A DNA stretch of 64,000 nucleotides from Tetradesmus obliquus (lineage: Eukaryota > Chlorophyta > Chlorophyceae > Sphaeropleales > Scenedesmaceae), in contig CP126192.1 in NCBI GenBank assembly GCA_030272155.1, forward strand, positions 2,514,501-2,578,500, in the 5' to 3' direction. The translations under genes were made by a program, and so were the position numbers. Position 1 is the first letter of the stretch; each line of letters opens with the position of its first letter. Under the pieces are notes generated by a model, which was not told where the DNA came from, did not search any database, and saw nothing but the letters and a program-made list of their open reading frames with translations. Shown piece after piece: positions 29,278-45,711 of this stretch.

Positions 29278-30281
29278 ATGCACTTGGTGCATGTTAATCG
29301 GGTCGGCTTTCTAGCATTGGGGTCCTGCAGCGATGGGCTGGCACTCAGGTGCGTGATCACGCTCAGCGCCAGCGCCGACAACTTGATATTGGATCGATTA
29401 GTGTTTCAGCTATCCATTTCAGAAGGCTGTGTGTGCTCTTGCCGATGTGTCAGCCGGCAAGGCATCGGGAAGCACTTCGAGCAGCGACATCTTTTCCTCT
29501 GTGCTGCGCGTGCTGCAGATGACGATGCAAAGGGAAAGGAGCCGGCGAAAAAGCCCGTATTCGGGATGCGTAGCGGTCATGGGCGCAGCAGCCCGCAGCA
29601 GAGCAAGAGCAGCAGCAGCATCCTGAAGCTGTACAGGCCAGCAGGCGCCATTGCCAAGCAAAAGGCCATGACAGTGTTCAGGCCGGCGTCACGGCCTGCA
29701 CCAGCCACGGCTGCTACCCCTGGCATTCAGGTCAGCAACAGCATCAGTACATCGCTTGCGCAGAATCGGTTGCATGCGCGGCAGCTGCAGACCAGCAATG
29801 TGTCACCTGTCACAGCGCCTCCCGTGCCGCTGCTGCAGCAGCTGGAGCAGGTCAAGCAGCAGCAGCAGCAGCAGTTGCGGCCGCATCAGCATGCACAGCG
29901 ACAGCAGCAGCGGCGTCGCTTCCAGCAACGAGAGCACGAGGTGAAGCGGGCATTACAGGAACGCTTGCTGCACGTAGCACAAGGCAAAGCAGCAGCAGCA
30001 TCACCTGCAAAGGCAGCCACCAGCAGCAGCAGCCTGCTGAGGACTTTGTCACTTGCATCAGACAACTCCGCCACAGTCAGCCCAGCCCTGGCTGTGCAGC
30101 TGCAGCCCCAGTCCCCGGCAACTGCTGCATCTACAGCAGATACCTTGAGGATGCTGCTGCTTGGTGCACAGCAGCAGCAGCAGCAACAGCAACAACAACA
30201 GCCGCCTGTGCAGCCGCCACCAGCAGAGCAGCGGCAGCAGCAGCAGCAGCAACTGGTGCAGTTGCTGCGGCAGTTGCTGCC

Positions 30282-30342
<61 letters not shown>

Positions 30343-31559
30343 TCTAGGCTCACGGCCCCCATGCAGGCCAACCCATTGCTGCCGCCACAAGCCTCTCCCC
30401 AACAGAATTTGCCACCATCTGCGATGGTCGCACATAGGTTGCTGCAGCAGGTAGGCACCTCGAATCAGCCTACGTAGTATGTGGGTGACTGAAGAGGGTG
30501 CCATGGGCCACTCAATGCATTCCTGCTGCTGAAGATGCCGCTGAACCCGGACGCCCTCACTAGATGCCTGCTTGACTTGCAGTACCACGGGATCGCTTCT
30601 ATAGAGCTCACAGCCGTTCCATCTGTTGCTTGAGAACACCCAAGCAAAGGCTTCTGTTCCTCCCGCCTTTGGCACCACATCGCATCGTAAAGATGGACAG
30701 TCTAACATGAAAAAAGCAAATCTGCGCACCTTCAAGCAGTGCTTGTCCAGGAGACCCCCTGCCCAAGCATTGTGTCCTGATGGAGCCGGCACAACAATGT
30801 TTGCTTACCATTGTTCACATGCTATGTTGCTTGAAGGTGTTGTGCCCCGCCTGCCTCTCCCGCAGGCCGCCAGCCAGGTGTCACCCGAGCTCGCAGAGCA
30901 GCTGCGGCAGCATGTGCTGGCCCAGGTGGAGGCGGCAGCGCTGCTGGCAGCAGCAGCAGGGACGCCCTTTGACATGGCGGCAACAATGCACCAGCTGCTA
31001 CCTGACCTGGCGCAGCAGGTGAGCCCTCTGCACGAAGAAGTTTTGTCAGCTGCTGCATCTTGCAGAGCAGCTGCTTGTTTGCGTCAAAGCAGAGCAATGC
31101 ATAAAGGTAGCAGCAGGATGGGGCTGCTGCTGCCAAATATGCCACATACCAGCAGGGTCAGCTGTTGCTGCACAACTACAGTGCCAGGCGTGCTGTGCCA
31201 CTCACAGCAGGATAGCTATCCTGCCAGACTGCAGTACAGCTTTTGTACTGGACATTCAACTGTACCACCATGGCTGAGCCCTGTGCGTCCTGGAACTTGA
31301 AAACTGCACTGCTGGCTCCACAGGTGCAGCAAGCGTGTGTTGAAAGCGTGTCGTGCAAAGCCGCAGCAGCAGCCATTGCTAGTGTCACCTCAGCACAGCA
31401 CAATGGCTCTGCAGGGCTATCGGCAGAGGCCATCACTGCTGTCGCGACGGAGGCAGCAGCGTGCGCAGGGCGTGCAGTAGCCTTCGATACCTCTCTAACA
31501 ATGAGTGGCTACCAGCTAGCTGCTGGCAGCGGCAGCAGCAGCTGCATGGCAGGTACAGA

Positions 31560-31596
<37 letters not shown>

Positions 31597-32115
31597 CTTC
31601 CTGTACAGGGCCAGACAGCCTGTCAGAGCTTGCCACATCCTGCAGCAGCACTGGATGATGGTGCCGGCACTGCATCTGCTGCAGCCACACCGCTTGCTGG
31701 TGCTATAGACTTCCCTGCAGCTGCTGCTGCAGCAGCAGCAGCAGCAGCAGGGGCCAGCTCACCTCACAACGCAGGCGCCGACAGCTGCTGGCTGCAGCTC
31801 ATGCAGGCATTGACTGCTGCTCGCTTCAGCAACAACAACAGCGGCAGCAGCAGCGATGGCGCAGCACCTGCTGCAGGTGTGGCTTCAGATGCTTCAGCAG
31901 CAGCTGCCGCAGCAGGCCCCAGCGTGGTGCAAGGCGCTGCGGCTGACAGCTGGCAGCAGCCTGCTGCTGCTGCTGCTGCAGAGCGCTCTCGTGACAGCGG
32001 GTGCAAGGACCTTTGTGGCACTGCTGCAGATGTTGGAGTTGGCAGCGATGCAGCAGCAAGCGAGGTGCTTCAGGCAGTTCTTGCTGCTTTGCAGCACCTG
32101 CCCACGCGCTCTTAA
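29278..32115 (+). CDS. Q/A/S-rich protein of unknown function
   Basis: Three exons with matching phase: an exon ending at 30450, 30866-31018 and 31324-32115 (TAA stop). Taking the first in-frame ATG (29278) gives about 705 aa, but the true 5' end is uncertain; a CTGCAG at about 29518 could be an acceptor. Early on there is a basic segment (GMRSGHGRSS...ILKLYRPAGAIAKQKAM), then long polyQ blocks including about 19 Gln near residues 336-354, then a helical Ala-rich C-terminal half with polyA. No catalytic motif or known domain. PolyQ plus basic patches would suit a nuclear regulator, which is only a guess. It is convergent with another Q-rich gene at 36.9 kb. Confidence 0.55.
30283..30339 (+). 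repeat. Pure (CAG)n tract coding polyglutamine
   Basis: About 19 uninterrupted CAG codons inside the Q-rich open reading frame, flanked by further CAG/CAA-mixed Gln runs. The pure CAG block is the part most likely to vary in length. Confidence 0.95.
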
Positions 32116-34962
32116 ACGTGTGCGAGTGTTGTGAGTGCATCTAGTGTGGCCCTACTGGGGTGGGTGCATTATGGAGTCGGAGCTGCAGTGTGCTGGCAGC
32201 TGCATAGCTTGAACCTGGTGGCAGGCAGAGGGTGTGCAGCCACATATGTTCTAGTGTGCGTGTGATGTCGTGACTGGTTGGCGTTGGGATGCATCATGCT
32301 GCTTGCATTAAGTAATGCCTGCCTAAAAACTGGTGACGGAACTAATTGCTATTTCATCTCAAGTACTGCTGAGACAGCTGCTGAGACGAGGAAGTGCAGA
32401 TATCGGCTGTGGTGGACGCTGACTGTTTGAGCTTGCAGTTGTGCAGACCACGTGTGACAGCCCCTGCTCTGTTTCAGTATGACGGTTCTCTGGGGCCAGT
32501 ACTACACACGCAATCACCCCGGGAGGACGCCCTGCTGCTGCGCTGCTTGGCGCTGCCGCCACTCAAAGTGTGTGTTGCGCTTGTGGGTGTTTGCATCAAC
32601 AGCTTGGTTGTTGACTTGCGCCCATGCGCGCAGAATGCTGCTTCGTGGCGACACTGCTGGTGCTGTGACAACACTTTTGTCGGCTTTATGCATGGTAAGC
32701 AAAGGGACGCCTGTGTGCAATGAAAGGCAGTTGGGCTGTGATGCGTTGACAAACAGCACTCTGAGCCAGAAAGCCTAACACTGTGCTGGTAGTTGGCCCT
32801 GTTTTGCTATGAGTTTTGAGATTTGGCACTTGAGTCACTCTGTACTGAGCGGTACTGGCAGGTTTGTCGGCCTGACTATTGCCAGCAGCTTGACATGGCA
32901 ATGCACATGCACGCTGCGCGTATGTGCTGGGTGTTCCATGGATCTTGTGATGTACAGCACTGTGTGTGTAGAGGGTATCATTAGAGCTCAGGGTGTGCAC
33001 CTTCCTCACACAAGCTGATGCTAGCACTGTTAGCATTCATCTGGGGGTTCTGGCTGTTGCAACAGACGGATGAATTGAGCATGCGGCGGAAAGGCTGTTG
33101 AACTACAGCAGCTGATTATTATGTTGGCGGAGGGCAAGCATCTTCAAGATAATGTTCATGCATGCATATGTGGTTCTGAGGAGGTTCTACTGGCAGCTGT
33201 ATCTGTCGGCATGCCTTCCACTTTGGCTGGGGCACTGATATGACACCTGTCACCAGCAAGGGTTTGACTTCTGGGGTTGTCATTGGCTGTTGAGGGCAGC
33301 TGCCAACCTGCATCAAGCTACTGTACAGTGCACATGTGTATCTGTCAGTGCGGAGTATGCTTGTCGGACAAATCGGTGCCGATCGTGTGTGTGCGTGGTT
33401 TGGTTGTTGAACAAATCGGTGTCAATCTTGTGAGCAAAAACCGTGTGCGGCTGCCATATGTGTTGCTGTTTGTACCTGGGCTTACGCATCGAGGCAGCAC
33501 ACCATGCTGTGGGGCAGAGGAGGCTGTTGGGTGAGGCTTTGTGCATGGCGGCACGCGCTTTTTGCAACCTGATATGCTTAACTGTTCATGTCGAGGTGAT
33601 GTGGTGCAGCCGCTGGGCAAAGTTTGGGAGGTAGTGTTGTCTGGTTTTGCTGGCATTGGTTTGACCTGCATGTTTGGAATGCTGCAGCAGTTGAGCAGCT
33701 GCCAGGCGACTCAACCAGCCCTGATCTAGCAGTGCTGTACACTGCATGAGTTGTTCGCGATGCTGTGTTCTGTCTGCTGTGCTGCCATGCATGTCGAGCA
33801 TGCCGCCGTATGGGCTTGAATGACGTGGCAGCATACCAAGTGCTGCAGGGCGTGGCACCCCTTGCCCACTGCTGTGCAGCGCCTGAGGCATGCACAGAGG
33901 CGTGCCTCTTATGAAGCCGCCTCAGCCATGTCCACTGCACCTGCACTGATAAATTAGTCAACCATAGCACCAGCTGCAGGCACTTGCATCATCAAGGGCC
34001 GGGCTGTATCCAGTCAAGCTCTGGCATCCTTGTACCTGTGCCTGGTGTGCATCACATGCGTACATTTGTATTGTTGCCCGTCTGAGGGGAACTCGACATC
34101 TATCTAATGCTACACTGCCAGCACTGCTACAGCAAGTGAAGATGAGGGCTGCCGGCTGCTGGCTCTGCAGCCGAGCGGGCTGTTTTTGGTCGTGCTCTAA
34201 TTGGGGCTCTTACCGCATGCACATGCCCACTGCTCGCTCAAGATGATGAAAGCTTACTATGCTAGTAGCTGCACCTGTTCATATGGTGTATGGTTGTTCA
34301 CAGTACACAAAACTACTACTTTGGGCAGGGTTGATGCATGTCTGAGGGGGAAAAGTGCCGGTCTTGTTTGTAGAGAGTATGCAGTACTACTAGTTGTACG
34401 GGCAACCGTTGCGTCATCATGCATGGTGTATAGTGTAATTGTTTCGTGTTGTTGTGGATAGGAGCAGCAAGGTCTTCCCATTGAAAGCACATCACTTTAA
34501 AGAAGGATGCATGTCACCCTGCACTGCACCTTGCCCGCAATGTTTCAAGCGAGTGTTTGCGCTGTGCATGCTAGCGGACCAGCCTGGGCAGCACTGCAGC
34601 GGTTTGAAGACTGTGCCATAGCAGGCTCCATCATAATTAAATGCCCGAAGCAGTGGTTGCATCCTGTGCATTGCTTGCCAAGCAGTGTGTGCCATGACAA
34701 AAGTTTCTTACCATGGCGCACCATGAACTGGGCAGGCGGCATGCCACAACGTCCCTGCCGGGACCCTGCTCAGGCGTTTGCGCTTGTCCTGCAAAGCTGG
34801 ACTATCTGCAGCTACAGCTCTTGGCGTGACATGTGCAAGCATTGCCATGCCATAACAGAGGATGCAACTGAGTGCTCTTGTGTAAGGCTGCAACTAGCAG
34901 TGCTTGCAAGAACTTCCAGTTGCAGGATCAGTCATAAGCTTGCAGTTGGCCTGGCCAGGGCC

Positions 34963-35142
34963 CTGGCTTGCGGACAGGCCATGTATAGCATCTTGGCTTG
35001 CGGACAGGCCATGTACAGCATCTTGGCTTGCGGACAGGCCATGTACAGCATCTTGGCTTGCGGACAGGCCATGTACAGCATCTTGGCTTGCGGACAGGCC
35101 ATGTACAGCATCTTGGCTTGCGAACAGGCCATGTACAGCATC
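34963..35142. repeat. 30-bp minisatellite, 6 copies
   Basis: Unit reads CTTGGCTTGCGGACAGGCC plus ATGTACAGCAT, six copies head to tail with only two or three substitutions in total. Because 30 is a multiple of 3 it keeps frames open on both strands (ILACGQAMYS on +, MLYMACPQAK on -), which explains the spurious open frames. Confidence 0.95.
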
Positions 35143-35706
35143 TTGGTGCCGGCTGATAAGTCAGGATCAGATGGCATGTACCTGGGGTAACAGGCTTAGG
35201 CATCACTGTTGGTATCACTGTCGGTAGTGTCACACTCTCGCTGGGAAGGTTCCGGCGGACACTTGTTACAGTAGAGTAGAGCAAGTCATGGTGACACCAG
35301 CCAGGGGGTAACTCAGCCAATGCTGGTGCTGCAGCCGCTATCAGTGACGCTGCACACAACGATCACAGGCAAAGTGCAATCTCTCTGCCAACAGCTTCGC
35401 ATTACCATTCAGTGTTGCCACCACATGTCGATGCTGCACAGCATCAGCGGGCACAACCGTAACAAATGCATCACCTAAGCTGTGTGGCACGGCGGTGCAC
35501 TACAGCTGGTTTGATCAAACCTCATGAGCATAACCGTAAAGCGTGTCCAGACAACACAGAACTTGAAACCGACAAATCATACACATGTTGATGCTGTGGC
35601 TTGATGGGTAACATGATGATGATGAGAACTTTAAACCGACAAAACATACACATGTGCATAGCTGCAGGGAGGCGTATGCTGTGAGAGCCCAGAGGTCTCG
35701 CCAGTA

Positions 35707-35826
35707 GCGCTGTGATCATCACAGCATGAGCGGCGCTGTGATCATCACAGCATGAGCGGCGCTGTGATCATCACAGCATGAGCGGTGCTGTGATCATCAC
35801 AGCATGAGCGGCGCTGTGATCATCAC
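35707..35826. repeat. 26-bp minisatellite with an internal palindrome
   Basis: Units start at 35707, 35733, 35759, 35785 and 35811 (last partial). Each contains GCTGTGAT, a central C, and ATCACAGC, a perfect 8-bp inverted repeat with a one-base centre, followed by ATGAGCG. The array therefore presents five evenly spaced small cruciform-capable sites. Confidence 0.95.
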
Positions 35827-35847
35827 TGCTGGGCATGATGCCCAGCA
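35827..35847. repeat. 21-bp odd palindrome beside the minisatellite
   Basis: TGCTGGGCAT, central G, ATGCCCAGCA: perfect 10-bp arms with a single-base centre, directly following the 26-bp array. Confidence 0.92.
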
Positions 35848-36887
35848 AACAGGGCAGTGCAAGAGCCTGCTGCCTCGTGGGTCAACCAAATGAGGGAACA
35901 TGATCCACAGCCATGATGCGCGCACAACAAAAAACAAAGGGTCCAGCCATATAATGAAAAGAGTACCGTGTTATGACACCGGCTTTTTGAGTGCGGTGCT
36001 TTCGTCAAGGCCACATGTGTTGGACGCTGAACAGGCAGTGCCTGCTGGAAAATCAGACAAGGATGTGGGAAACAGGCAGGATCTGACTCGACATGACAGC
36101 AACATGCCCATAGCACCTGAATGTGATGTTGCTATGGATTGCTAGGCACCACGCTGAATACAACGGTATCAGCATCTTCACAACAAACAGGCATACGATA
36201 CTTCCAATGCCTGGTGTGAGTCAGCACACGCCACACTTCCATACAAAACAAGTTGAAGCAGTTGATGCGGGTGCTGTACAGATGAAGCCATCCCTGCCCG
36301 TCCATCCTCGAACAGCAAGTACCAACTGTGATAGCATCGACTGCCAGTGGTACCACAGTATGGACAGGGCAGGCCAGGCAAAGAAGCAGATGAGGGCGCC
36401 GTGCCACACAAACAATCTGGCCTGCCTGGCAGGCAATAGCTGAGCCATTATGACATCACGATCCAATCAAAACGCACCCCGAACAGAGTTGCAACCCAGG
36501 TCCGCAGCAAGGTGGCTGCAGTGTACATGCCAACCTTTCTAGGCTGTGATTTAGAGGCACAGGGGCTCAGAGTGCCACCTGTGTAGGTGGTACACGTCTT
36601 CAAAAAGCAACCAACCACATCCGTAGCTTAATGTCCAAGCACCAGAAGTTGCCCTCAACCAGTGTACGCATTGGATGCATAGGCTGGGCTGCTGCTACCA
36701 GCCCTGCCTACAACCAGTGCGAAACAAACCAGGAAGAAACACGCTGTAATCTATGTATGCTGTGCTAAGGCAACGGCAGCTTTGAATGCTCACACCCTCA
36801 AATGCCAGCTGCTATTTTGTCTGCTGGACCATCGGCAAGGGTAGCTGTCGTGCGGTGTCACTCTCAATGTATCCGTATCTGTCTCTG

Positions 36888-38250
36888 TCACGAGCGGATT
36901 ATGGCTGCGACCAGCTGCTGCAGGCCCTGTAGCGCCTGCCGGCTGCTCTCCGACCTGCCTCTTCCATCAGCTGCCATCTGTGCCTGCGGGCCTGGCGGCT
37001 GCAGTGCTGCTGCATGCAGCTCGCTGACGGCAGTCACTACAGGCTCCACAAGCGTCATCATGCGCAGCGCAGCTGCAGTCGCCTCCGTGGCCGCAGCAGC
37101 CACCGCCTCGGCCCACGACGCACTGCCGGCCAGGCCACGTGCGGCGTTCCTGAGCGATGCATCCGCAGCACGTGCTGCTGCTGCTTTGCTGCATTCGCGG
37201 ATGACGTCATCCTGCAGGCGCGGCAGCCGCTGCTGCATCTCCCCTGCAGTGTCCAGGTCTCCTGCAAAAGCGGCATGCGCGGTGGGCTTGCGCATGCTCT
37301 GCATCAGCTGCTGCTGCAGCTGCTGCGCCACTGCAGGCGAGGCGTGCACTGCTGCCAAGCTGAGCAGCGCCTTAGTGGCTAGGCTGGCTGCTTCAAAGCG
37401 CGTGGCGGTGCTAGCGTGTGCACTGCACGCATGTGCTGCCTGCTGGTTTGGCTGCGGCTGCTGCAGGCTTGCGCGCGGCTGCTGGTGCTGCGCTTGGGAC
37501 TGCAGTGTTGCCTGCCGCTGCAACTGTTTTTGATGATTTTTGTGCCACAGCAGGAACCCCTGGGTTGAGGCGTCACTTGAGGCACTGCTGGCGGGGGATG
37601 TCACAGGGCTGGCATGGTGAGGGTGGCAGTGCTGCCCAGCCTGCTGCTGCTGCTGCTGCTGCTGCTGCACCATCATCAGTGGCAGTCTAGGGCCAGATAA
37701 GGACGCTGATACTGTATGGTTTTGTGTACTTGCCGCCGCAGCCTCCTCCTGCTGCTGCTGCTGCTGCTGGTGTTGGTCGTGTCCAAGCAGCTGTGTAAAG
37801 CCCTGGTGGTGGTGCTTGCGGCCCCGCCAGGTCCTTTTCTGCACGGCCTTCAGCAGTGGAATGCCACGGCGCCTGTACACGAGAGGCCCGCTGCTGGCAG
37901 CAGGGAGACACGATTGAGGCCGAGCTGGCTCAACACCTGCAAAAGACAGCGGCGTGGGCTGTGGTCACGACAGAGGACTTCATGCATTGATTATCCACAC
38001 TCGGAAGAGCTTTCGGCTAGTGGAGAGCATCAGTTACATATTAGAAATAGGTAGGCCGAGCGACAGAGCTGCTTGTTGGGGCAGCAGAACACAGGCTCGC
38101 GAACTGTTCACACCACCATATGGATGCTGTCACAGTCTCGATTGCAGTCTGTTCAAGTTGATCACAAATATTTGATATTGCCGTGGTACCTGTAGACGGG
38201 GTGAGGCCCTGGCCAGCATCAACAGACAGCAAGTCTGCTTTATGCTGCAT
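36888..38250 (-). CDS. Q/A-rich protein with basic N-terminal segment, function unknown
   Basis: Two-exon model, 38190-38250 and 36888-37936, 369 aa; the donor (ACAG|GTACC) and acceptor (TTTTGCAG|GTG) agree in phase. The N-terminal part has a compact basic segment, PLVYRRRGIPLLKAVQ followed by KRTWRGRKHHH, the only region that looks like a conserved domain. PolyQ blocks follow, then an Ala-rich helical C-terminus (about 170 aa) ending AAIIRS. I do not recognise the family. The frame stays open upstream of the chosen ATG, starting from a TTG at 38394 and including VRWIKGYSKTDIK, so more N-terminal coding sequence is possible. Confidence 0.55.
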
Positions 38251-40425
38251 GGCCGCAGCTGCTGCTGAACTACGCGTCCTATCTTGCTTGATATCTGTTT
38301 TACTATAGCCTTTGATCCAGCGAACACGAGGGCTGATACACCAGGAGTGTTGCTGCTGAATGCGCTGGCCCGCCTTGACGGCTTTTTGAGTCAACTTATA
38401 ATCAATGGTTCATCCAACAGCCATACTGCACGTCATCAGCCGTTCCAACAGGCTGTGCACAAAAGGTACGCCGCAGCTTCTGTCACTGTGACGAGGGTGT
38501 CACGTATAATACCATCTAATCAATAGCTGCCAAGCAACGAATGTCGCCCTGGAAAAAAATCGAACAGCCAAACAGCGGCAGCTGCTTCAGCTGCTGATGC
38601 CGTATGAGTGTTCACCCTGAAACTCGCCACGCGATTCAGCTCACTGTGATTGAGAAGTTCAGCTGTGCAGACGAACATTCTCGGCCACGATATGTGCGGT
38701 TGTTTGCAGACTCAACATGGAAAACGTTTACTTCACAAAATTAAATGCTGAAGTGTAGCGGCAGCATGCTGCAGCACATCGGGGCCGAGCCCTAGTAACC
38801 CTCATAGCAGAAGCAGTCTCGTCCTATCTCGAACACGCACGATCATCGTGCGTGTTCGAGCGGGACCATCGGATGGTCCCGTCGTGCAAAGCAAGAAAAC
38901 CAAATTTCAGCCGACACTTACAAAAGTTGTCAAGCATACCGGTAAGCGGGGAGCAATGTGCTTTGCATGCAAGCAGCTGGTGCAGCAGAGCAAAAGTTGC
39001 ATCAGCTCCGCTTGCATCAGCAGTGCACTGCTAATTGTTAAATCACGCTGCGCGAGTGGCTCAGCTAATAGTATAATGGCAGCGCAACAGTCAAGTACAG
39101 CAGCAGGGCGGCTCTGCTGTGGCACTGTGACACGTGCACTGCAGCCCACAACTTTTCTCCGACCATGCAGGCGCTGTGGGATGGCATGCACGACACATGG
39201 CACTGGCATGGCGCCATAATGCCGGGAGAGTGGCATGCTTTCCTGCAGGGCTCACACCAGCATGCCGACTGTTGAGCATCATGCGGCTTGATGCCACAAC
39301 AACCAGCATGCATGTGCGTCGCTGAATTACAAACATGCGAATGCGCCGTGCATATGCCCCTCATGCCAGCGCCACCAGAAACCAGTTTCAAGCATTGCTG
39401 TGCCATGCTGAGCACTGCTGCAGACACACCAACAGCCACCAACAGCCACAATAGCAATGCATGCAGTGCGCAAAGCATGCTGCTGCAGAGCCCTCAGCAG
39501 GCAAGCATGCAGCACACAGCATGCATGCATATGGCTGCAGCAGCGCATGGCACAGCCCACGCGCAAGCCTTGATGCATGCAAAAGTACTGCTCAGCATCA
39601 CTTCCAGCTCAAACTTAACCGACGCCCACCTTTGGCTTCCGTTGCGCACCAACTATTCCGGCAGACAACACGTGCAGCCGGCAATATGCCAAGCAGCTTC
39701 TCTACACTAGTGTACAAACCAACTAGCAGTTCATCTAGTCCCAGCTAGAACAGCTGCATCACACAAGATCTGCCTTGTCGACCATGCGCCTGTGTGCTGC
39801 TTGTAGCTGGTGCAGTGTGCAGTGTTCGTCACTCTCGACAATGCTAAACAAACACATGCACTGGTGGGCCAGCCTTGCACAGGACAACACGCCACTGCAT
39901 TGATAGAAGCAGCAGTGCACAAGGGTGCAGCACAGCCAGCTTGATTGTGGCAGCGCTGCAGAGAGCAAAGTCACGCTCCGCCTGAACCTAGTCCAACTCC
40001 AAGTCAAGTCTGCCTAGTTGCTTGAGCAACAGCCAACACTGCTACTAGAGTCATAGTCACCATCCGATGGGTGGACGGACTCACACAGACACAAACGCTG
40101 TCAACAAGCTTAGCGGGCAGAGCCACAGTATCAGTGAACCCAATGCTCAGCAACCAACAAGCTAAGAATCTTGATCTTATGCAGACATGCTGCCTGGGCT
40201 TGCTCAACTTGCACAACGGCACAGGCTGGCTGAGCGACTGTCCTGGCCTTGCTCATCCACTGATACACACAATGCATTCATTCCATTCAACTGCAAACAT
40301 ATTGTTGCAGCATGAGTACACTGCATTGTCAGCACCTAAGCTGCTTGAACCTGAAGCTACCCACCAGCACTCATCTCACATGCAGTGCACGCATCACAAG
40401 ACACACTGCAGCAGCGCAGCGCCGG
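38251..40425. other. Gene-free stretch with double palindrome
   Basis: No convincing exons. Contains the paired palindromes at 38828-38880 and a region around 39.3-39.6 kb rich in GCATGC/CATGCA motifs. It probably includes the promoter of the Q-rich gene on the left and the 3' flank of the NAD(H) pyrophosphatase on the right. Confidence 0.5.
38828..38880. repeat. Two adjacent perfect palindromes with one-base centres
   Basis: First: CTCGAACACGCACGAT (38828-38843), C, ATCGTGCGTGTTCGAG (38845-38860), 16-bp arms. Second: GGGACCATC (38862-38870), G, GATGGTCCC (38872-38880), 9-bp arms. They are separated by one base and neither has a mismatch. Confidence 0.95.
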
Positions 40426-44546
<4,121 letters not shown>

Positions 44547-45711
44547 GCTCTTTCAGTAGGCGGGCAGCAGTTTACATCGGTTGGTTGTTGTGCGTGGACG
44601 ACGACACTTATTGCACGCTATGTATGATCTTGCAAGTAGCAATTAAAGCAGCCATAACGTCCCCTGTGCCACTTGAAACTCCCCTCGTGCGTCACTCGAA
44701 GCCCTCAGTTCCTGTTTGCGCCTGATCGTTGTTGCAGGCAGCTGCAGCCGTGATGGACACAAATTTGACATTGAGCTAGAGCGAGGTTTCATATCACAGG
44801 TCACGCCCACCATGTGCCGGCTGCCGCGCAACACAGTACAGGTCAGTACTGCTGATTAGCAGCCTGATGCATGAGACGCAGTGCCAGCTGGTGTGAGCGA
44901 GAACTGCAAAGCGTACACCAAGCTCGCAACTGTATGTAACTCAACAGGTGCAACAAGCACATTGCAGTCATTGCAGTACTCACATGCGGTAGTGGAAGCC
45001 TACGTGACACCAGCGAATGGTTGATGTGCATTGCAATTTGACTGCGATGCATTGCCACCTGCTGGTCAAAACAAAAGCCACACAGAATGCACTAGTTGCT
45101 GCGACCGACAAAGTAAAAGCACGTGCACAGTGCAAAGCAGCACTGCCAGAGGTGGGTTCAGCTGTCCATACTAAGCGTCTTAACCCTCTGTTGCAGAACA
45201 TGGTTGAGTGCGGACAAGGTGCAACACCACAACAGCACACATCACACATGCTTTGCCAGCCCAGATCGCACTGACGCTGCCGCCACTGCCGTAGCTCCAC
45301 ACACTATAGCTATTAGTACGTGTGATCTGTGCGTTCCACAGAACTACCAGCTGGCTGCAGCATCGACTCTGGGCCACTGGCAGCCTTGGCAATGGAACAC
45401 ATGCACGACCACAAAACTTGGCGGCTGTGCGCAGCTTCAAGTGCATGCTGCATGACGGGAGTCTTCACGCGCTGCACACAGGCACTAGGTGTATGCCAGC
45501 ACACGAGATTCAGCAAGCACACAGCTCCACGCCAGGCTCACAATGATGCGAAGCTGGCAGCGCTACAACCAGCAGCTTGCATGTGTACACACACATAAGC
45601 TCGCATCTGAAAAAGAGCACAAACTTAGGACGCACATTCACACCAACACCTCAGGCATACACCACAGCCGCACGCGCATGCCAAGCTGTCGACATCATTC
45701 CCCCAGCACCC
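44547..45711. other. Spacer between two minus-strand genes
   Basis: 3' flank of the double-NAP gene and 5' flank of the pyrophosphatase. No exon or RNA recognised. Confidence 0.55.

Larger units (their letters stand above)
32116..36887. other. Repeat-bearing intergenic region between two convergent Q-rich genes
   Basis: About 4.8 kb without a convincing exon chain. Features seen: a 30-bp minisatellite (34.96-35.14 kb), a 26-bp palindromic minisatellite (35.71-35.83 kb), a 21-bp palindrome next to it, and a roughly 27-bp direct repeat (AAACCGACAAA...CATACACATGT at about 35.56 and 35.63 kb). The longest open frame (34507-35190) owes its second half to the minisatellite and has no coding character. 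Confidence 0.55.

Noticed and set aside
29886..30458. Antisense Cys-rich/poly-Leu frames opposite the Q-rich gene (also near 24.3, 26.7, 37.6 and 56.1 kb)
   Set aside because: They are the complement of CAG/CTG repeats; no start context, splice chain or domain supports them.
34507..35190. Long plus-strand open frame with ILACGQAMYS repeats
   Set aside because: The repeats are the 30-bp minisatellite, open in several frames on both strands; the non-repeat half has the Cys/His/Trp-rich composition of chance frames.
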